NCBI GenBank assembly: GCA_026225945.1
Contig: JAMJFZ010000199.1
Span: 67,372,501-67,436,500, forward strand
Source of the DNA: Cricetomys ansorgei
Taxonomy: Eukaryota > Chordata > Mammalia > Rodentia > Nesomyidae
Direction of reading: 5' to 3'
Length of the DNA: 64,000 nucleotides
Every line of letters begins with the position of its first letter. Within the stretch, counting starts at the first letter, position 1. The position numbers and the translations under genes were made by a program. This document shows positions 34,955 through 46,199 of the stretch, one piece after another. The notes under the pieces were generated by a model that saw nothing but the letters and a program-made list of their open reading frames with translations, searched no databases and was not told the origin of the DNA.

Positions 34955-35620
34955 GACAATTGTACTACAACCCACAGACCCAGAGGGACTATGTAGGAAG
35001 GAGGTACCAATGAAGACACATGGATATTCCAGGGAAGGGGAAATAGAACAGACATTACAAGTGGGCTGGAGGAGGACAGTAATGGGAATAGTAAGGATCT
35101 GGTAGGGGAAGAGGAATGGAGAAACAGAATATAGGGAGAGACAATTAGAATTGGGGGATATTTAGGGGGTCATCTGGAGATCTAGTGCATTGGAATCTAT
35201 GATGGTGACTCTAGCAAGGATCCCTTGTAATGGGGAACAGGGAGCCTGAACAAGCCATTCTTTGTAATCAGGCAAGGTTTCCAGTGGTAGGACTGGGACA
35301 TCAATGCAGCCACAAAACCTTCGACCTATAACCTACTCTGCCTGCAGGATCTTCTGGGGCAACAGAAGGACAGAACCTCATGCCAAGGGAGGGAGCCCAT
35401 GTCTGACCCTGCAAGACTGACCAGGAACCAGAGACAATTGGTCTCTGGATAGCCCAGAGACAATTCTTAATGGTATTCTGCTATGCCCATAGATTGGTAG
35501 CTACCACAATCGTCATCAGAGAGGCTCCCACCAGCAGCTGAGGGGAGCAGATACAGAGAACCAGGGCAACCCTGATGAAGACCAGAAGGAGGGATTTGGG
35601 GGAGCAAAATTTGGGGAGCC
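34955..35620 (+). mobile_element. L1 3'-UTR fragment
   Basis: Begins 'actacaacccacagacccagagggactatg', the sequence just after the L1 ORF2 stop in rodent L1. It continues through 'tgatggtgactctagcaaggatcccttgtaatggggaacagggagcctgaac' and 'ccagtggtaggactgggacatcaatgcagccacaaaaccttcgacc' to 'gattggtagctaccacaatcgtcatcagagaggctcccaccagcagctga'. No poly(A) tail is seen. Confidence 0.85.
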
Positions 35621-36304
35621 AAGTTCCTGTGGCCATCTCATTTCTGTCTTTGAGGAGATGAACCTTCTTAAAATGTTCCAGACAGATTCTGACTCATATC
35701 ACTTAAAGCAATTTCTTTAAGCCTTTCTGGATGCCATAGGTAGCTGCTTGTTACCAGTGAGATTAAATACTGCTATCTCCTCAAAAGGCTACCAGAGATC
35801 AGCCTGTCATCAGAGGGACTTACATATGATGAAAAGACAAATGAGAAAAAGTATTCCTGACCAATTGGTAGTCATGTTCAAACACATTTTTTAATGCACT
35901 GATAATGAGAAAGAAAACTTTTCCATCAAATTGAGATTTTACTGTTTTCATTCAGCCAAGCATTATGTGAATGTACATAAAACTATAAACAGAATGAGTT
36001 CTTCAAACATAAGCCATCCCTAGAGACCTCTACATGGAGTGCCATGGGACAGATTTGCTGTGCACACTATATAAAGACCAGTATCCCATGTTTTATTTGA
36101 GGATATCAGTGTATCTTGAGCTAAACTTTAAATAGATTCAGTGATTTATCTGAGATTTGCAAATTCATTGTAAAATGCCAGCTGGTCAACAGAAAACAAA
36201 TATAGCCCCAATTCCTTCTTGGCAACAAGGAGGAAGCTTACTCTGCTCTGTGAATACAGCTGATGGTGTCACCTGGACCATTTGTAGAGGGTGATGTAAG
36301 TAGC
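35621..36304. other. Unique noncoding DNA
   Basis: Nothing recognised. Confidence 0.4.
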
Positions 36305-36485
36305 TAGGGCAAAAGTATAGACTCTGAATCTGAAATAATATGCATTGCAGTTCTATCATTTACTAACTGTGGGTCCATTGGCAACTGATGGACTCTCTGA
36401 GTGTTTTCCCCATCCCATTAAAGGAGAATAACAATACCCTCTATGTCACATTTTGTGAGGGACGAGTGAGAAGTATCAAATAAAA
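36305..36485 (+). mobile_element. MIR SINE fragment
   Basis: 'agtatagactctgaatctgaaat...gcagttctatcatttactaactgtgggtccattggcaact...cattaaaggagaataacaatacc' follows forward MIR through its core. Confidence 0.7.
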
Positions 36486-36602
36486 ATCCAATGACTAGTC
36501 CATAACTGTGACTCATTGATAACACTCTATTTCATTCAATTTCATGTCTACTCCAGTTATATATTAAGAAAAAAAAAAAAACAAGCTCATTAAGAGTCTA
36601 GG

Positions 36603-36925
36603 CATGGGCTGGGGAGATGGCTCATTTAATACAGTTCCCATCACAAAAACAGAGGGCCAGAGTTCAGATTCCCATAACCCAAAGAAGAAGTGAAGTATGA
36701 CAGCAGCATGTGTCCCTAACCCCAGACTTTGGGGTGGAGGACATGGAGATATGTGGATCCCTGAAGCTCACTGGCAATCCAGACTAGCTAATCAATTAGC
36801 TTCAGGTTGAGTGAGAGACTCTATCTCAAAAAATAGAGAGCTATGGAGTAAAAGACTCAATGTCAACCTCAGGCTTCTACATGCATGTGTACAGTACACA
36901 CACATGTATGTGCACATCCCTATGC
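36603..36925 (+). mobile_element. B2/B3-superfamily SINE (long form)
   Basis: 'gggctggggagatggctcatttaatacagttccc...agagttcagattcccataaccc' is the tRNA-like head. It is followed by '...gtccctaaccccagactttggggtggaggacatggagatatgtggatccctgaagctcactggcaatccagactagc' and 'ggttgagtgagagactctatctcaaaaaatagag', running into a CA repeat. This is a B1-like body fused to a B2-type head, as in several rodent composite SINEs. Confidence 0.85.

Positions 36926-36958
<33 letters not shown>
36926..36958. repeat. (AC)n microsatellite
   Basis: About 16 AC units, apparently grown from the 3' end of the SINE to its left. Confidence 0.97.
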
Positions 36959-36960
<2 letters not shown>

Positions 36961-36970
36961 CTAGGTATAA

Positions 36971-37110
36971 GACTGGGTGTGGTGGCACACACCCGTAAGG
37001 CCAGCAATGAGGAGACAGAGGCAAGTGAATCTCTGGTAGTTTTAAGCTAGCCCAGTCTATACAATGAGTTCCAGACCCTGTCTCAAAAAGAAAATAAACA
37101 TATAAAAAAT
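36971..37110 (+). mobile_element. B1 SINE, internally shortened
   Basis: 'gactgggtgtggtggcacacacccgtaaggccagcaatgaggagacagaggcaagtgaatctctg...cagtctatacaatgagttccagaccctgtctcaaaaag' is B1. The usual segment between 'gagttcca' and 'gaccctgtctc' (the part naming the 'ggacagccagggctacacagagaa' block) is missing. Confidence 0.88.
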
Positions 37111-37439
37111 AAAAGAGGTAATTATATTGCAGAACAATCTTGATTATCTCTGACCCACCTTCCCTTCTAACAGAAAGTCCTTCCTGCATACTCACACAGC
37201 TCACCCTCCAACCTCACTCAAGGCTTTGGTCAAGTATCTTCACTAAAGAGAACATACCTATGGCCTAAATAACAATTCTCTGACTCCTCTTACCATTCTA
37301 TATTTTCTGCATAACATCTATTACTTACTGCTTGTTTTTAAATTCATCTACTTTTTTACTCACTACACTAACACTAGCAGACTGTGTATGAATAAAGATT
37401 TAGTTTGGTTTCTGTGTTCTATATTCACAGTGTGTTCAA
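37111..37439. other. Unique noncoding DNA
   Basis: Nothing recognised. Confidence 0.4.
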
Positions 37440-37444
37440 CAGCA

Positions 37445-37775
37445 TTTGTATTTGTTGTTTTTCTCCTGGTGATGACAAAAATTCTAAGACAGGCAACTTC
37501 AGGAAGGAAGAATTTATTTTGGCTCACAGTTTTAGTACATCACAACAAAGATGCTACTGTGGAGTTTTTAGCAGTGTGTGGTTGAAGCTTCACATCTTGT
37601 GGACCAGGAAACACAGAGCTCAGACCAGAATCATGGATGGACCTAATCCTCAAGATTTGCTCTCAGTGACCTACTTCCATCAGGAGAACCCATACATCTC
37701 AAAAGGTCCCAAAACAGCACCACCAGTATGTAGGGGTGACCAAGGGTTCAGACACATGAGCCTGTGATGGAAATT
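37445..37775 (-). mobile_element. MaLR LTR, diverged
   Basis: 'ggaaggaagaatttattttggctcacagttttagtacatcac', 'gtgacctacttccatcaggagaaccc' and 'caccaccagtatgtaggggtgaccaagggttcagacacatgagcct' together are the inverted body of a mammalian MaLR LTR. Confidence 0.8.
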
Positions 37776-38229
37776 CCCGATTTAAGTAAATAATAGCAGA
37801 TCCTATTCAACAATAAATGAAAAAACAAAGTAAACAAGCATATCCACCAACCCCATCCTACCCAGTTCTTTGTTAACTTCTTGCTAGATACTTTTCTGGA
37901 CCATTCTACAGTGATGATTCTTAGAAACATTCACTTTGGGAAAACATTGCCACCCTCCTCTTCCAAAGCTGGGTAAAATTTAGTATTTGCACCTAGATTA
38001 GTTACTAGAACAAAGACAGGTTAAAATTTATGATGCGTGTTAAGTAGGCAGCCAGAAATAATTCAATTCAATATTATTCACTGAGGCACTGAACTCTGGT
38101 CAAGATACCATGGGATACTGTAGGCCCCACTCCAGACTCCTTCAAGTTGACTTGTTTATTAGACACAAAACTGTCTTCTTATTTTTAACTACAAGAAAAA
38201 ATCTAATTCTCTACCTGTGAACTCTCCCA
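37776..38229. other. Unique noncoding DNA
   Basis: Nothing recognised. Confidence 0.4.
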
Positions 38230-38550
38230 CACATTTCATGAATTCAACTACAATCCTGACATTAGTAACATTGGTTTTTCTATTTCCAACCCAGAGCTCC
38301 CCACCACCATCACAACTCATGGCTCCTAATGAGACATCCTGTTGTGTTTCTGAAATCTTCAGTTTTAATGGTTCCTTCTCCTGCAGGTAATGTCAGTACC
38401 TACCTCACCCTGCACATCAGAACCTCAGAGTCACTTAATATTCAACATGTCCCTTCCATATCCTCAATCTCTCTGGAAGCTGCCAGCGTAGTTTTCATTG
38501 ACATCCCCTTCAGGATCTCACCAAAACTTAACTTGAAAATAAACACTAAA
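38230..38550 (+). mobile_element. L2 LINE fragment (tentative)
   Basis: The run 'gtgtttctgaaatcttcagttttaatgg...cctacctcaccctgcacatcagaacctcagagtcacttaatattcaac' is similar to an internal L2 segment ('...aacctgggagtcatccttga'). Low similarity; tentative. Confidence 0.35.
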
Positions 38551-38559
38551 AACACTGTG

Positions 38560-39015
38560 AGGATGTGAAGGAGATTCCCTGGCATTGCTGGGTAAATGAA
38601 GGGAATATATGGAAGACAGTTTGACAAACACACTCTTCATACATCTTCTGACAATCATACCCCTTACTATTTACCTAAACTAGATGAACTCTTGTCTCGA
38701 TCTCAAAAATAGAAGCTGTACACAAATATTTATGGAATCTTTATTCATAAACATCCAATCTTAGAAGCAATCAAGTTGTCCTTTAGTAAATGAATGGAAA
38801 AGCATATCGTGGCACTGTCAGAAAATGGAATATTCAGCACTAAAAAGAAATGGGTTGTCATGTCTGTAGAAGCAATAAGAGTTTTAAATTTATATTACTA
38901 AGAAAAATGAGCAATCTGAAAAGAGTACCTACTGTGTGAGTCCAGCGACATTTTAGAAAAGGTAAAACTATGAAAAGATGAAAAAGGTCACTGATTCTTA
39001 GAGTTCGGGGGCACC
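38560..39015 (+). mobile_element. Ancient L1 (L1M-type) ORF2 3' end
   Basis: 'gacagtttgacaaacac', 'ctgacaatcatacc', 'tttattcataaacatccaatcttagaagcaatcaagttgtcctttagtaaatgaatgg', 'atggaatattcagcactaaaaagaaatgggttgtcatg' and 'tactaagaaaaatgagcaatctgaaaagagtacctactgtgtgagtccag' match the end of ORF2 in ancient mammalian L1. No intact frame. Confidence 0.85.
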
Positions 39016-39321
39016 AGATACCACAGTGGTAGATACAACACATTATTCCCAAATCAAGAAAAGAAACATCAAGACTGAATCCCAGAATAAACTACAGACT
39101 GGGTGTGGCTGCTATTCTAGTGTTAGTGCACTGATTGAAGAGAGGTACCTCTGTGATGTGGAATGTTAACATTTCGAGCACCCACTTCAGGTGACTCATG
39201 ACTGCCAATAATACCAGCACTAAAGAACCCAATGTCCTCTTCTGGCTGCCAGAGGCACACACACACATGTGGTATACACTCACATCGACACACATACATA
39301 AAAGTAGAATATTTTGCAGGG
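39016..39321. other. Noncoding DNA with a short CA patch
   Basis: A short degenerate CA-rich patch lies near 39,255-39,296, followed by a SINE. Nothing else recognised. Confidence 0.4.
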
Positions 39322-39325
39322 AGGG

Positions 39326-39612
39326 CAGAGGCTGGAGAAATGGCTCAGTGGATAAGAACACTACCTGTGCACGAGTAAGGAAGTAAATTTAGGTACCAGC
39401 ACTGACTGAAAGTGTTAGTGTGACCTACATACACACACCTGTAACCCAGCACTGGGAGTGAAGCAGAGACAGGAGGATGTCTGGGATTTCTGGCCTTCAG
39501 CCTAGCTCCAGGTTCGGTGAGAGACCATGTCTCAAAGGAATAAGACAGAGTGCTAACAGAGTAGGGTACTGGTCCTCCTCCTGTCTCCACGCACGTGCAC
39601 ATGGGCAAACTC
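39326..39612 (+). mobile_element. B2/B3-superfamily SINE (long form)
   Basis: Head 'aggctggagaaatggctcagtggataagaacactacctgtgcacgag', then 'cacacctgtaacccagcactgggagtgaagcagagacaggaggatg' and 'gctccaggttcggtgagagaccatgtctcaaagg'. Same composite layout as the copy at 36603. Confidence 0.87.
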
Positions 39613-39639
39613 ACCAGCCCATCACTGAAGCTTCTTGAG

Positions 39640-39985
39640 TTCATTCCTGGGTCCTGTGTTCTATCCCAATAGTCTACACATCAATTTTGGTCCTATTATG
39701 TGACTTTCGTTGTTATGTCTCTGTCATGTAACTTGAAGTTGGATTCTGTAATATCTCCATCATTGCTTTTAGCTCAGGAATGTTGACTATTGCATTTTTT
39801 TCTTTCTTTCTTTTTGTGATTTCACATCAACTTCAGAATTTATTTTACATAGTTATCTGAAAATGACATTGGAATTTTGGTGGAAATTCCAGTTTATCTA
39901 TAGATCATTTTCAGCAACACAGCCATTCTAATGTTAATCTGCCATCCTGTGAATATAGGTGGTCTCCCCATTGCCTGGCTTTCAG
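39640..39985 (-). mobile_element. L1 LINE fragment
   Basis: 'gggtcctgtgttctatcccaatagtctacacatc' and 'attttggtggaaattccagtttatctatagatcattttcagcaacacagccattctaatgttaatctgcc' are inverted L1 ORF2. Diverged. Confidence 0.75.
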
Positions 39986-39995
39986 CTTATTTATT

Positions 39996-40126
39996 TATTC
40001 TGAGGCAGAGTCTTAATATCTAGCCCAGGTTGGTAAGGAACTTACTGTGCCATCCAAAAAGTCCTCAGATTTCAAGCCCTCAAACTCCTGGAATTTAAAG
40101 CATGTTCCACCATACCTGGATGAACT
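39996..40126 (-). mobile_element. Old B1/B4-type SINE
   Basis: 'ctgaggcagagtcttaatatctagcccaggttggtaaggaacttactg...ctcaaactcctggaatttaaagcatgttccaccatacctgg' is an inverted 7SL-type SINE. Confidence 0.75.
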
Positions 40127-40412
40127 TTTCTATTTTTACAATCTCAGTTTTATGAATGGAGTGCAGAGGTCGAGTAATTTGGCTATGAGAACAGAGGTAA
40201 CCATGATGGGAGGTAGGATTTGAGAAATCTGTTACCTTCATATACCATTGCCCATTACTATATGGGCACTATGGTCCAGCTAGCCCAGTTATGTGGTACC
40301 CCAAAAGGAAGTGATGAATTAAATCCCCTGAGGGGTGGGAAGAGGCTACTCAGATGAGATGAAGATTGAGATGACTCTGGACCAGTGAGGAAAGTTTCAG
40401 GTGAAAGTGGTT

Positions 40413-40413
<1 letters not shown>
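40127..40413. other. Unique noncoding DNA
   Basis: Nothing recognised. Confidence 0.4.

Positions 40414-40467
<54 letters not shown>
40414..40467. repeat. (TG)n microsatellite
   Basis: About 27 uninterrupted TG units, one of the longest in the window. Confidence 0.98.
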
Positions 40468-40472
<5 letters not shown>

Positions 40473-41539
40473 TGTTAGAAGGAAGGAGAGATGGAAAATA
40501 AAATTTTGCTAAAAGTGTAAATGAATCACCAGTCTCTTTGGAGGGCAAACCTCATCCTGTCTCCCTCTGACAGCCAAACTCAGGACTTCAGGAATATCTA
40601 CAAAGGGAACTTCTAGTCCTGGGCACACTCCTCAACTGTGCAATGTCTCTCTCCCACTACTTTCCACTGTTTCAACATAGCCTTACTTTTAACATCACAT
40701 GGGACATATCTTAAAATAGCATATTGATTTTAAGTCTAGATGTACATAGTACATTCCATTAACATCCCAGAAGTTCCAGCATATACATTAGTCACTGGAT
40801 TTTGAGTTAAAGCATCCAGAAGGATGTTGAATTAAACCATGCAAAGAGAGATGAAAGGGCAGAATTAGAAATTCCAATGAATGTATTTCCCTTCATTTTC
40901 GGTTCAATAGCCAATAACATATAAAAATAAATAGCTGAACTTTTGACTTCTTACCTGAATAAGTACAGAGGACATTATTTGCCCTGGATTTACTGTCCTT
41001 TTTTTTATTTAAACATGAGCAGTTTGTTAATCCTATGAACTATCTTCTACAAAGTCGTATTTCAGTCTAAAGATCTTAGCTGCAGACCTGGCATTAATAA
41101 TTACCCAGAATCCTTGAATGAATCACCTCCTCCAAGTCATACAAAGGTTTAATCACTTCCTCCAAACTCACAGCTGAGAAATAAAAACTATTGGTAAACC
41201 TAAGTGAGATTTTGCTTGGGTGACTTTTAAGGCCTTTTAAAAGTATTATTATCAGCAACTACATTTTTAAACACTTCACAAGAGTATTGTGCAGAATGAT
41301 AAGGAAGGACCATGTTTTGTGGGGATCAACTACTGTGAAGATTAGTTTCTGGCTTCCATTCAAGTTTGCTGTGAAATTGAGAGCAGGTTCTGGCCATCTC
41401 TGTGCCCCCTTTCCTCCCCTCTCATTGTGGCTGACAATAGCTTCTACATACAGAACAAGTAAGTGCGTTACCTAAGAGGGAACTGTCTTCAGTCCTGGCA
41501 CACTGAAAGGCTTAGAAAGAGCCTCCCTTCCCCAACTTC
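40468..41539. other. Unique noncoding DNA
   Basis: No repeats recognised. 41,000-41,200 has several homeodomain-like cores (TTAATCC, ATTAATAATTAC, TTTAATCAC) and could belong with the next block. Confidence 0.35.
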
Positions 41540-41900
41540 AGCGCTGCCTAGTAATTCAAGGCTAAAATGTTCCTTAATAGCGATTTTATGATCACTTTCA
41601 TTCCAATATTCATGCAATTTAAAAACTAAGAGGGAACAAAGAAAAGAAAGGGAACCTTATAGTGTAATTCAGAAGCAATTATATAAATAACCATTGCATT
41701 CCTCCCAAAGGCCAACAGAAGCCTGCTGGAATAGTACATTTGACGAGTTCTACCCTGGCTCCAAGATTCCAAAGATAACCTTATCTTTATAAATTCCCTT
41801 TAAACAATCCCAGAAAAAGGTAATTTATTCTTCAGTGTGTTTTATGTTCTCATTTAAAATCAACAAGGTTTCATAAAAGCCACCTTCTCTTCTGCCTGCA
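41540..41900. promoter_or_regulatory. Candidate noncoding regulatory block with inverted GATA pair
   Basis: Repeat-free block. AAAGATAA (41771-41778) and TTATCTTT (41781-41788) form a perfect inverted repeat two bases apart, an inverted pair of GATA-factor cores. AT-rich homeodomain-type cores (TAGTAATTCAAGG, GTGTAATTC, GGTAATTTATT) surround it. Pattern-based, without conservation or chromatin data. Confidence 0.3.
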
Positions 41901-42287
41901 GGAACACATCAGTTCAAATGGTGCATGCCCCAGAAACCCATTTCCAGATAACTTATATCCAATTTTTCAAATAGGAAATACTTTAATATTTAACTTCATC
42001 AGTGGCAGATGTGACTTATTTCAGAAATCTCTCTTCTGAATTACTCCATCCAAGTCTATAGTTCAATTTTGTTTTTGCTTAGAGACTCACTGCTTTATTT
42101 CTGAATATGTCTCTGCTTAGAGCAGCCACACAGGGGCATCCTAGAAATCCCTAAGGCATGATAATTTACCAATTGTCACACAGACAGAAGGTCCAAGTTC
42201 TTACCTAAAAAACTCTGTCACCCCATAGTCTATACCATGAGCTATGCCATTACAGCAGAAGTCTGACTCCACCTTGGTTTTTGTTCC
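41901..42287. other. Unique noncoding DNA
   Basis: Nothing recognised. Confidence 0.4.
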
Positions 42288-42486
42288 AGGGGTAGGAGGA
42301 GTGGCTCAGAGGTTAAGAGCACTTGTTACTCTTCCAGAGGATCCAACTTTAGTTCTTAGCACCCACACAGCCTCTCCAAACTATCTTTAACTCCAGTGCT
42401 AGGAGCTATAACACCATCTTCTGGCCTTCGGGAGCATTGCACACACATGGTACACATGCATACATGCAGGCAAACAACAATACATA

Positions 42487-42537
<51 letters not shown>

Positions 42538-42541
42538 ATAG
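42288..42541 (+). mobile_element. B3 SINE with (TAAA)n tail
   Basis: 'ggagtggctcagaggttaagagcacttgttactcttccagaggatccaactttagttcttagcacccac', 'taactccagtgctaggagctataacaccatcttctggccttcgggagcattgcacacacatggtacacatgcat' and a tail of about 14 TAAA/AAAT units (42,484-42,541). This follows B3 along its length. Confidence 0.95.
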
Positions 42542-43309
42542 ATCATTTCCAAAAGTAAAATGCTGCCCTATCTTCTTATTGATATTGAAGTATTCAGACC
42601 ACTCTTTAATCAGAGCAAATGCTAGGTAATCTCCCATCATGCACCATGAATTATAATAGAATTTGTTCTATTTCATTTGTGTCATTTTATTGCTAATAAC
42701 AGTTCCACATGAGATGCATAGTATCGTTGCTTCAGTGGTAAAGAAACCAAAGTAAACGCGAGTTAAAAAACACAATTGAAGTGTTAAGATAATCCAGGGA
42801 GAAGCTGAGTTTCTAACCAGGACCCTGGGAAGAATGTTGCTAAATCCATAGACAGTGGAGACTCTAGGGCAAGAAAAGCAGCTATAGAGAAATAAATCTA
42901 ATGACCTGAGAGGGAAAGCAGAAATTGTCGACTAGGGGTAGCTGTGGAATCACGGGATGGCAAAATTCAACAAGTAAGCTCGGAGCAGAGGCTACACCCA
43001 CAGGTTAACTGATGTGTAATGACTTCTATCTGACTGAGTTTGTCACTGAGCAGAGTAGAGGGAAAGCTTCCTGTGCAGAGAAGGTGGACTTCAACATGGT
43101 ACAGAGCTCACCTAGTAGGATTTGGGAGGCACCCATGATAAACCTAAGACTAGGCTATTGGAGAAAACCAAGCTCTGTGAATCAGTATTGCCAGAGAGTG
43201 GAGAATGCATGGCTAGATGGTTAGTACAGCCTGGCCAGGCTGGCCAGTACCAGAGAAGCTAGCATCCCATTGATTGGTGTCTTTAAATATTGTCACAATT
43301 AACATATAT
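42542..43309. other. Unique noncoding DNA
   Basis: Nothing recognised. CCTGGCCAGGCTGGCCAG at about 43,230 is a short local repeat. Confidence 0.4.
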
Positions 43310-43740
43310 CACTTACATGAATAAGATCCACAGTGACGTTTTCACACATGCATGCACGACACCTCATTCATGCAATCAACACTTTTTCCGCCCTCTCCCC
43401 ACCTCCATTCTTTCCCATCTTCTAGCAGCTTCCTTCCCAGTCTCTTGTCTACTTTCAGGTGTCTCCTTTTCAGTTCTGTTGTTTTTTAGCTGCTTTAAAA
43501 TTAATTATAAAATGTCTCCTTTCCCTTTCCTCCTTTCAAATCTTCCAATATATCCTTCCCTGCTTTCCTTCCAATTCAAGGCCTTTTATTTTTACTAATT
43601 GTTATTTCATGAATATACGTATAGGTATACACACATATATTCCTAAATATAGTCTGCTCAATTCATGTGCTACCTGTTTTTAAGGCTAACCATCATTTGG
43701 CACTGGGCAATGAATTAGTGTGCTCTTTCTAAAATAGTAA
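43310..43740. mobile_element. L1/Lx-type LINE fragment
   Basis: A C/T-rich left part leads into 'ctaattgttatttcatgaatatacgtataggtatacacacatatattcctaaatatagtctgctcaattcatg' and 'aaggctaaccatcatttggcactgggcaatgaattagtgtgctctttc', a segment common in rodent genomes and belonging to the Lx/L1 group. Orientation not assigned with confidence. Confidence 0.6.
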
Positions 43741-45022
43741 GTTTTTACACGGGATCAAACCCATGTGTGTGCTTTCATATATGTGCAGAATTATTTCACT
43801 TATCAATGCTTCCATCTGTTTTTCTGCAAATGGCAATATTTCATTCTTAGTTGTAGCTAAAAATATATGCAATCATGTTTTTGGGAGACACATAATGAAT
43901 AGTGCAGGTAAAATGGGAAAGGAAGGCATGGCAGGGCTGCCTGGCTTCTAAGCACTGCAAGGTTAGGGGGACCCTTGTGTAGCAGAAGGTTTTTCTGGAT
44001 CTTTCTCTCAGAGTCCGCTGAGAATCGGTTTGTGCTGAAAGCAGGCTGGGTGGTCTCCTATGGAAATATGTTATAATGGGGTGCAGGGGGTGGAGTTTCT
44101 CTACTGGGTACCCTTCACCAATTTCTTTGTGTTGGCTGATAACAAACAGAACATAGTCACCATGTTCTTCTGAGAACTGATCCTGGCTGATAGTAACTCC
44201 TTCTCCTACAAATATTTGAGACTAAATGTAGCCAAAGACAGATCCCACAGGCTGTCACACAGATCTTGACTCTTGTGCTGTGGGCCAGGTGGGGCCCAGA
44301 GCTTTATGAACAATCAGGCTTTGACTAGCCTAGGCTATACCCACATCCCTAACTGTGTTCCACCTCTATTTCCTGTCTCTGACCCTCTAACTCTCACTCT
44401 CTCTTCCACCCTCTCTCATTCCCCCCTTGAATTCCCTCTTTCCTTCCCTGCCCCTTTTCAACAGAGAGAATACTTCAGTCAATCATTGTCAAGAATCCCA
44501 CTTCTGGCTCTGTATCACAGGAACATGACCAAAAACACAGATCAGCAAGACCCCTCCACAGAGATCAAGCAACTTCCTATGGTTGCTGGGTATTAGTATT
44601 ACACCTAGGGTAACCACCCCAGCTGTGTTATCCAGGACTGAATGGCTTCCCAGCATATAATGGTTTGGGTTTTCAAACTAAACAATCCTAGGAAAGATGG
44701 AATAAGTTTGTTACTCTAGCCAGAACTGGGATTTAACCCAAAACATGCCCCCCTCTAAAGATGATGCTTTTTTGTCAGCATACCTCTGTCCCATGTGCAT
44801 GTTGGTGTTTACTCTGAATGCATTTATCACATGATGTACGTACAAGGATATTCAAAGTTCCAAGGAAGCCCATCCCTCTCTTAGAAAATATATTTTTCAC
44901 TGTAAACCATGAGAGAATAAAGTTTGCTAGAATTTGTTTCATTTAGTTTGTCTGAGAAGAGTAGCTATATATTGTATCATATGTCCAAAGGATTCTTGAC
45001 ATTATTAGGGTTATTATTAGTT
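43741..45022. other. Unique noncoding DNA
   Basis: No confident repeat or gene. A CT-rich patch lies at about 44,385-44,460. The 107-codon frame at 44273-44596 has no recognisable domain. Confidence 0.4.
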
Positions 45023-45032
45023 AAGAATCACT

Positions 45033-45214
45033 GGGCAGTGGTGATGTACACCTTAAACCCCAGCACTAGGGAGGCAGAGGCAGGTGGATCTCTGTGAGTT
45101 CTAGGCTAGCCTGGTCTTCAGAGTGAGTTCCAGGACAGCCAGAGTTACAACAGAGAAACCCTGTCTCAAAAAAAAAAAAAAAAAAAAAGGAAAAGAAAAA
45201 GAAAAAAGAAAAGA
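45033..45214 (+). mobile_element. B1 SINE with poly(A)/AAAAG tail and target-site duplication
   Basis: 'gggcagtggtgatgtacaccttaaaccccagcactagggaggcagaggcaggtggatctctgtgagttctaggctagcctggtcttcagagtgagttccaggacagccagagttacaacagagaaaccctgtctc' plus A-run and AAAAG repeats. Flanks AAGAATCACT at 45023-45032 and 45215-45224 are a perfect 10-bp duplication. This is one of the best-preserved transposons in the window. Confidence 0.97.
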
Positions 45215-45224
45215 AAGAATCACT

Positions 45225-46190
45225 ATCTAGGAGAACACTGCTCTTATCTTTGTATTAAGTAGAACAGGATGGCTGCACTGGTGCCCCATAATTACTGTTC
45301 TCTTTAGGAAATGACTACCAAGAAACGATAAAACACTCACCCCTGGGCTAAACAGTATCATGGGTAGCAGTCATCTGCTAGACGGCTCAATTTGCCCTAG
45401 TCTAACTCCTAGGGATGAAATTGTATGGCGTAATCTAGGTTCTCTTCTATTAAACTGCAACTTGAAAGACTTTTGCCAATACTATCAGAAGATACAGGCA
45501 GGGGAAGCTGCCTCAGAGAGGAGCAGTATCTGAGACCAGGCTTCAGTGTGCCCTTGAACCAGACATCCACCCTCTGACCAGGGTGTGCTAAGTTGTACTT
45601 CAGTGGGGCTGTAGTTACTGATCTTAAACAGAAAATAAAAAGCAGCATTTTATTATTGGAGATTTGTGGCATTAACTCCTTGATCTTTTTATAAATATTT
45701 ATTTCACGCTGTGTGAGTACAGGAACTCTTCTGAGTGTTTGATGCAGCTATAAACACAGCCAAGCCAAGTACCTCAGAGCTCGTCATCTTCTAAGGGAGA
45801 GAGTCATTCAGAAAATAATTTGATAACATCTATAACACTATTTCAGAGAATAATAGAATCACGAACAGTATGGACAAAAATAAAGTAACTCCCGTGCCTA
45901 GAAACTTAGAGAAGCTTCCAGAGAGAGCTCTATGAAGAAAGGGCCTGGTTAAGGGAAGAAGTGAGCCACAGGGACCTTAGGAACAGTGTGTTCCTGCCAG
46001 CATTTAATCACGAATCGCAAAGTCTTAAGACAAAAGGAAACCATATAGCAAGGAGATTTACTTTTGATTTTCATTTTGGATGGGAAGAGATGGGGGATCT
46101 GTGGGTTCAGAAGAGTGTTTTATTTTTTTCTATCTTTACAAACTTTATTATCATATATTCCAGAAATTTACAAGGTTATGACTTCTCATA
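45225..46190. other. Unique noncoding DNA
   Basis: Nothing confident. 45,690-45,770 faintly resembles an L2 3' end ('aaatatttatttcacgctgtgtgagtacaggaactcttctgagtg'). Confidence 0.4.
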
Positions 46191-46199
46191 AATGTATAT

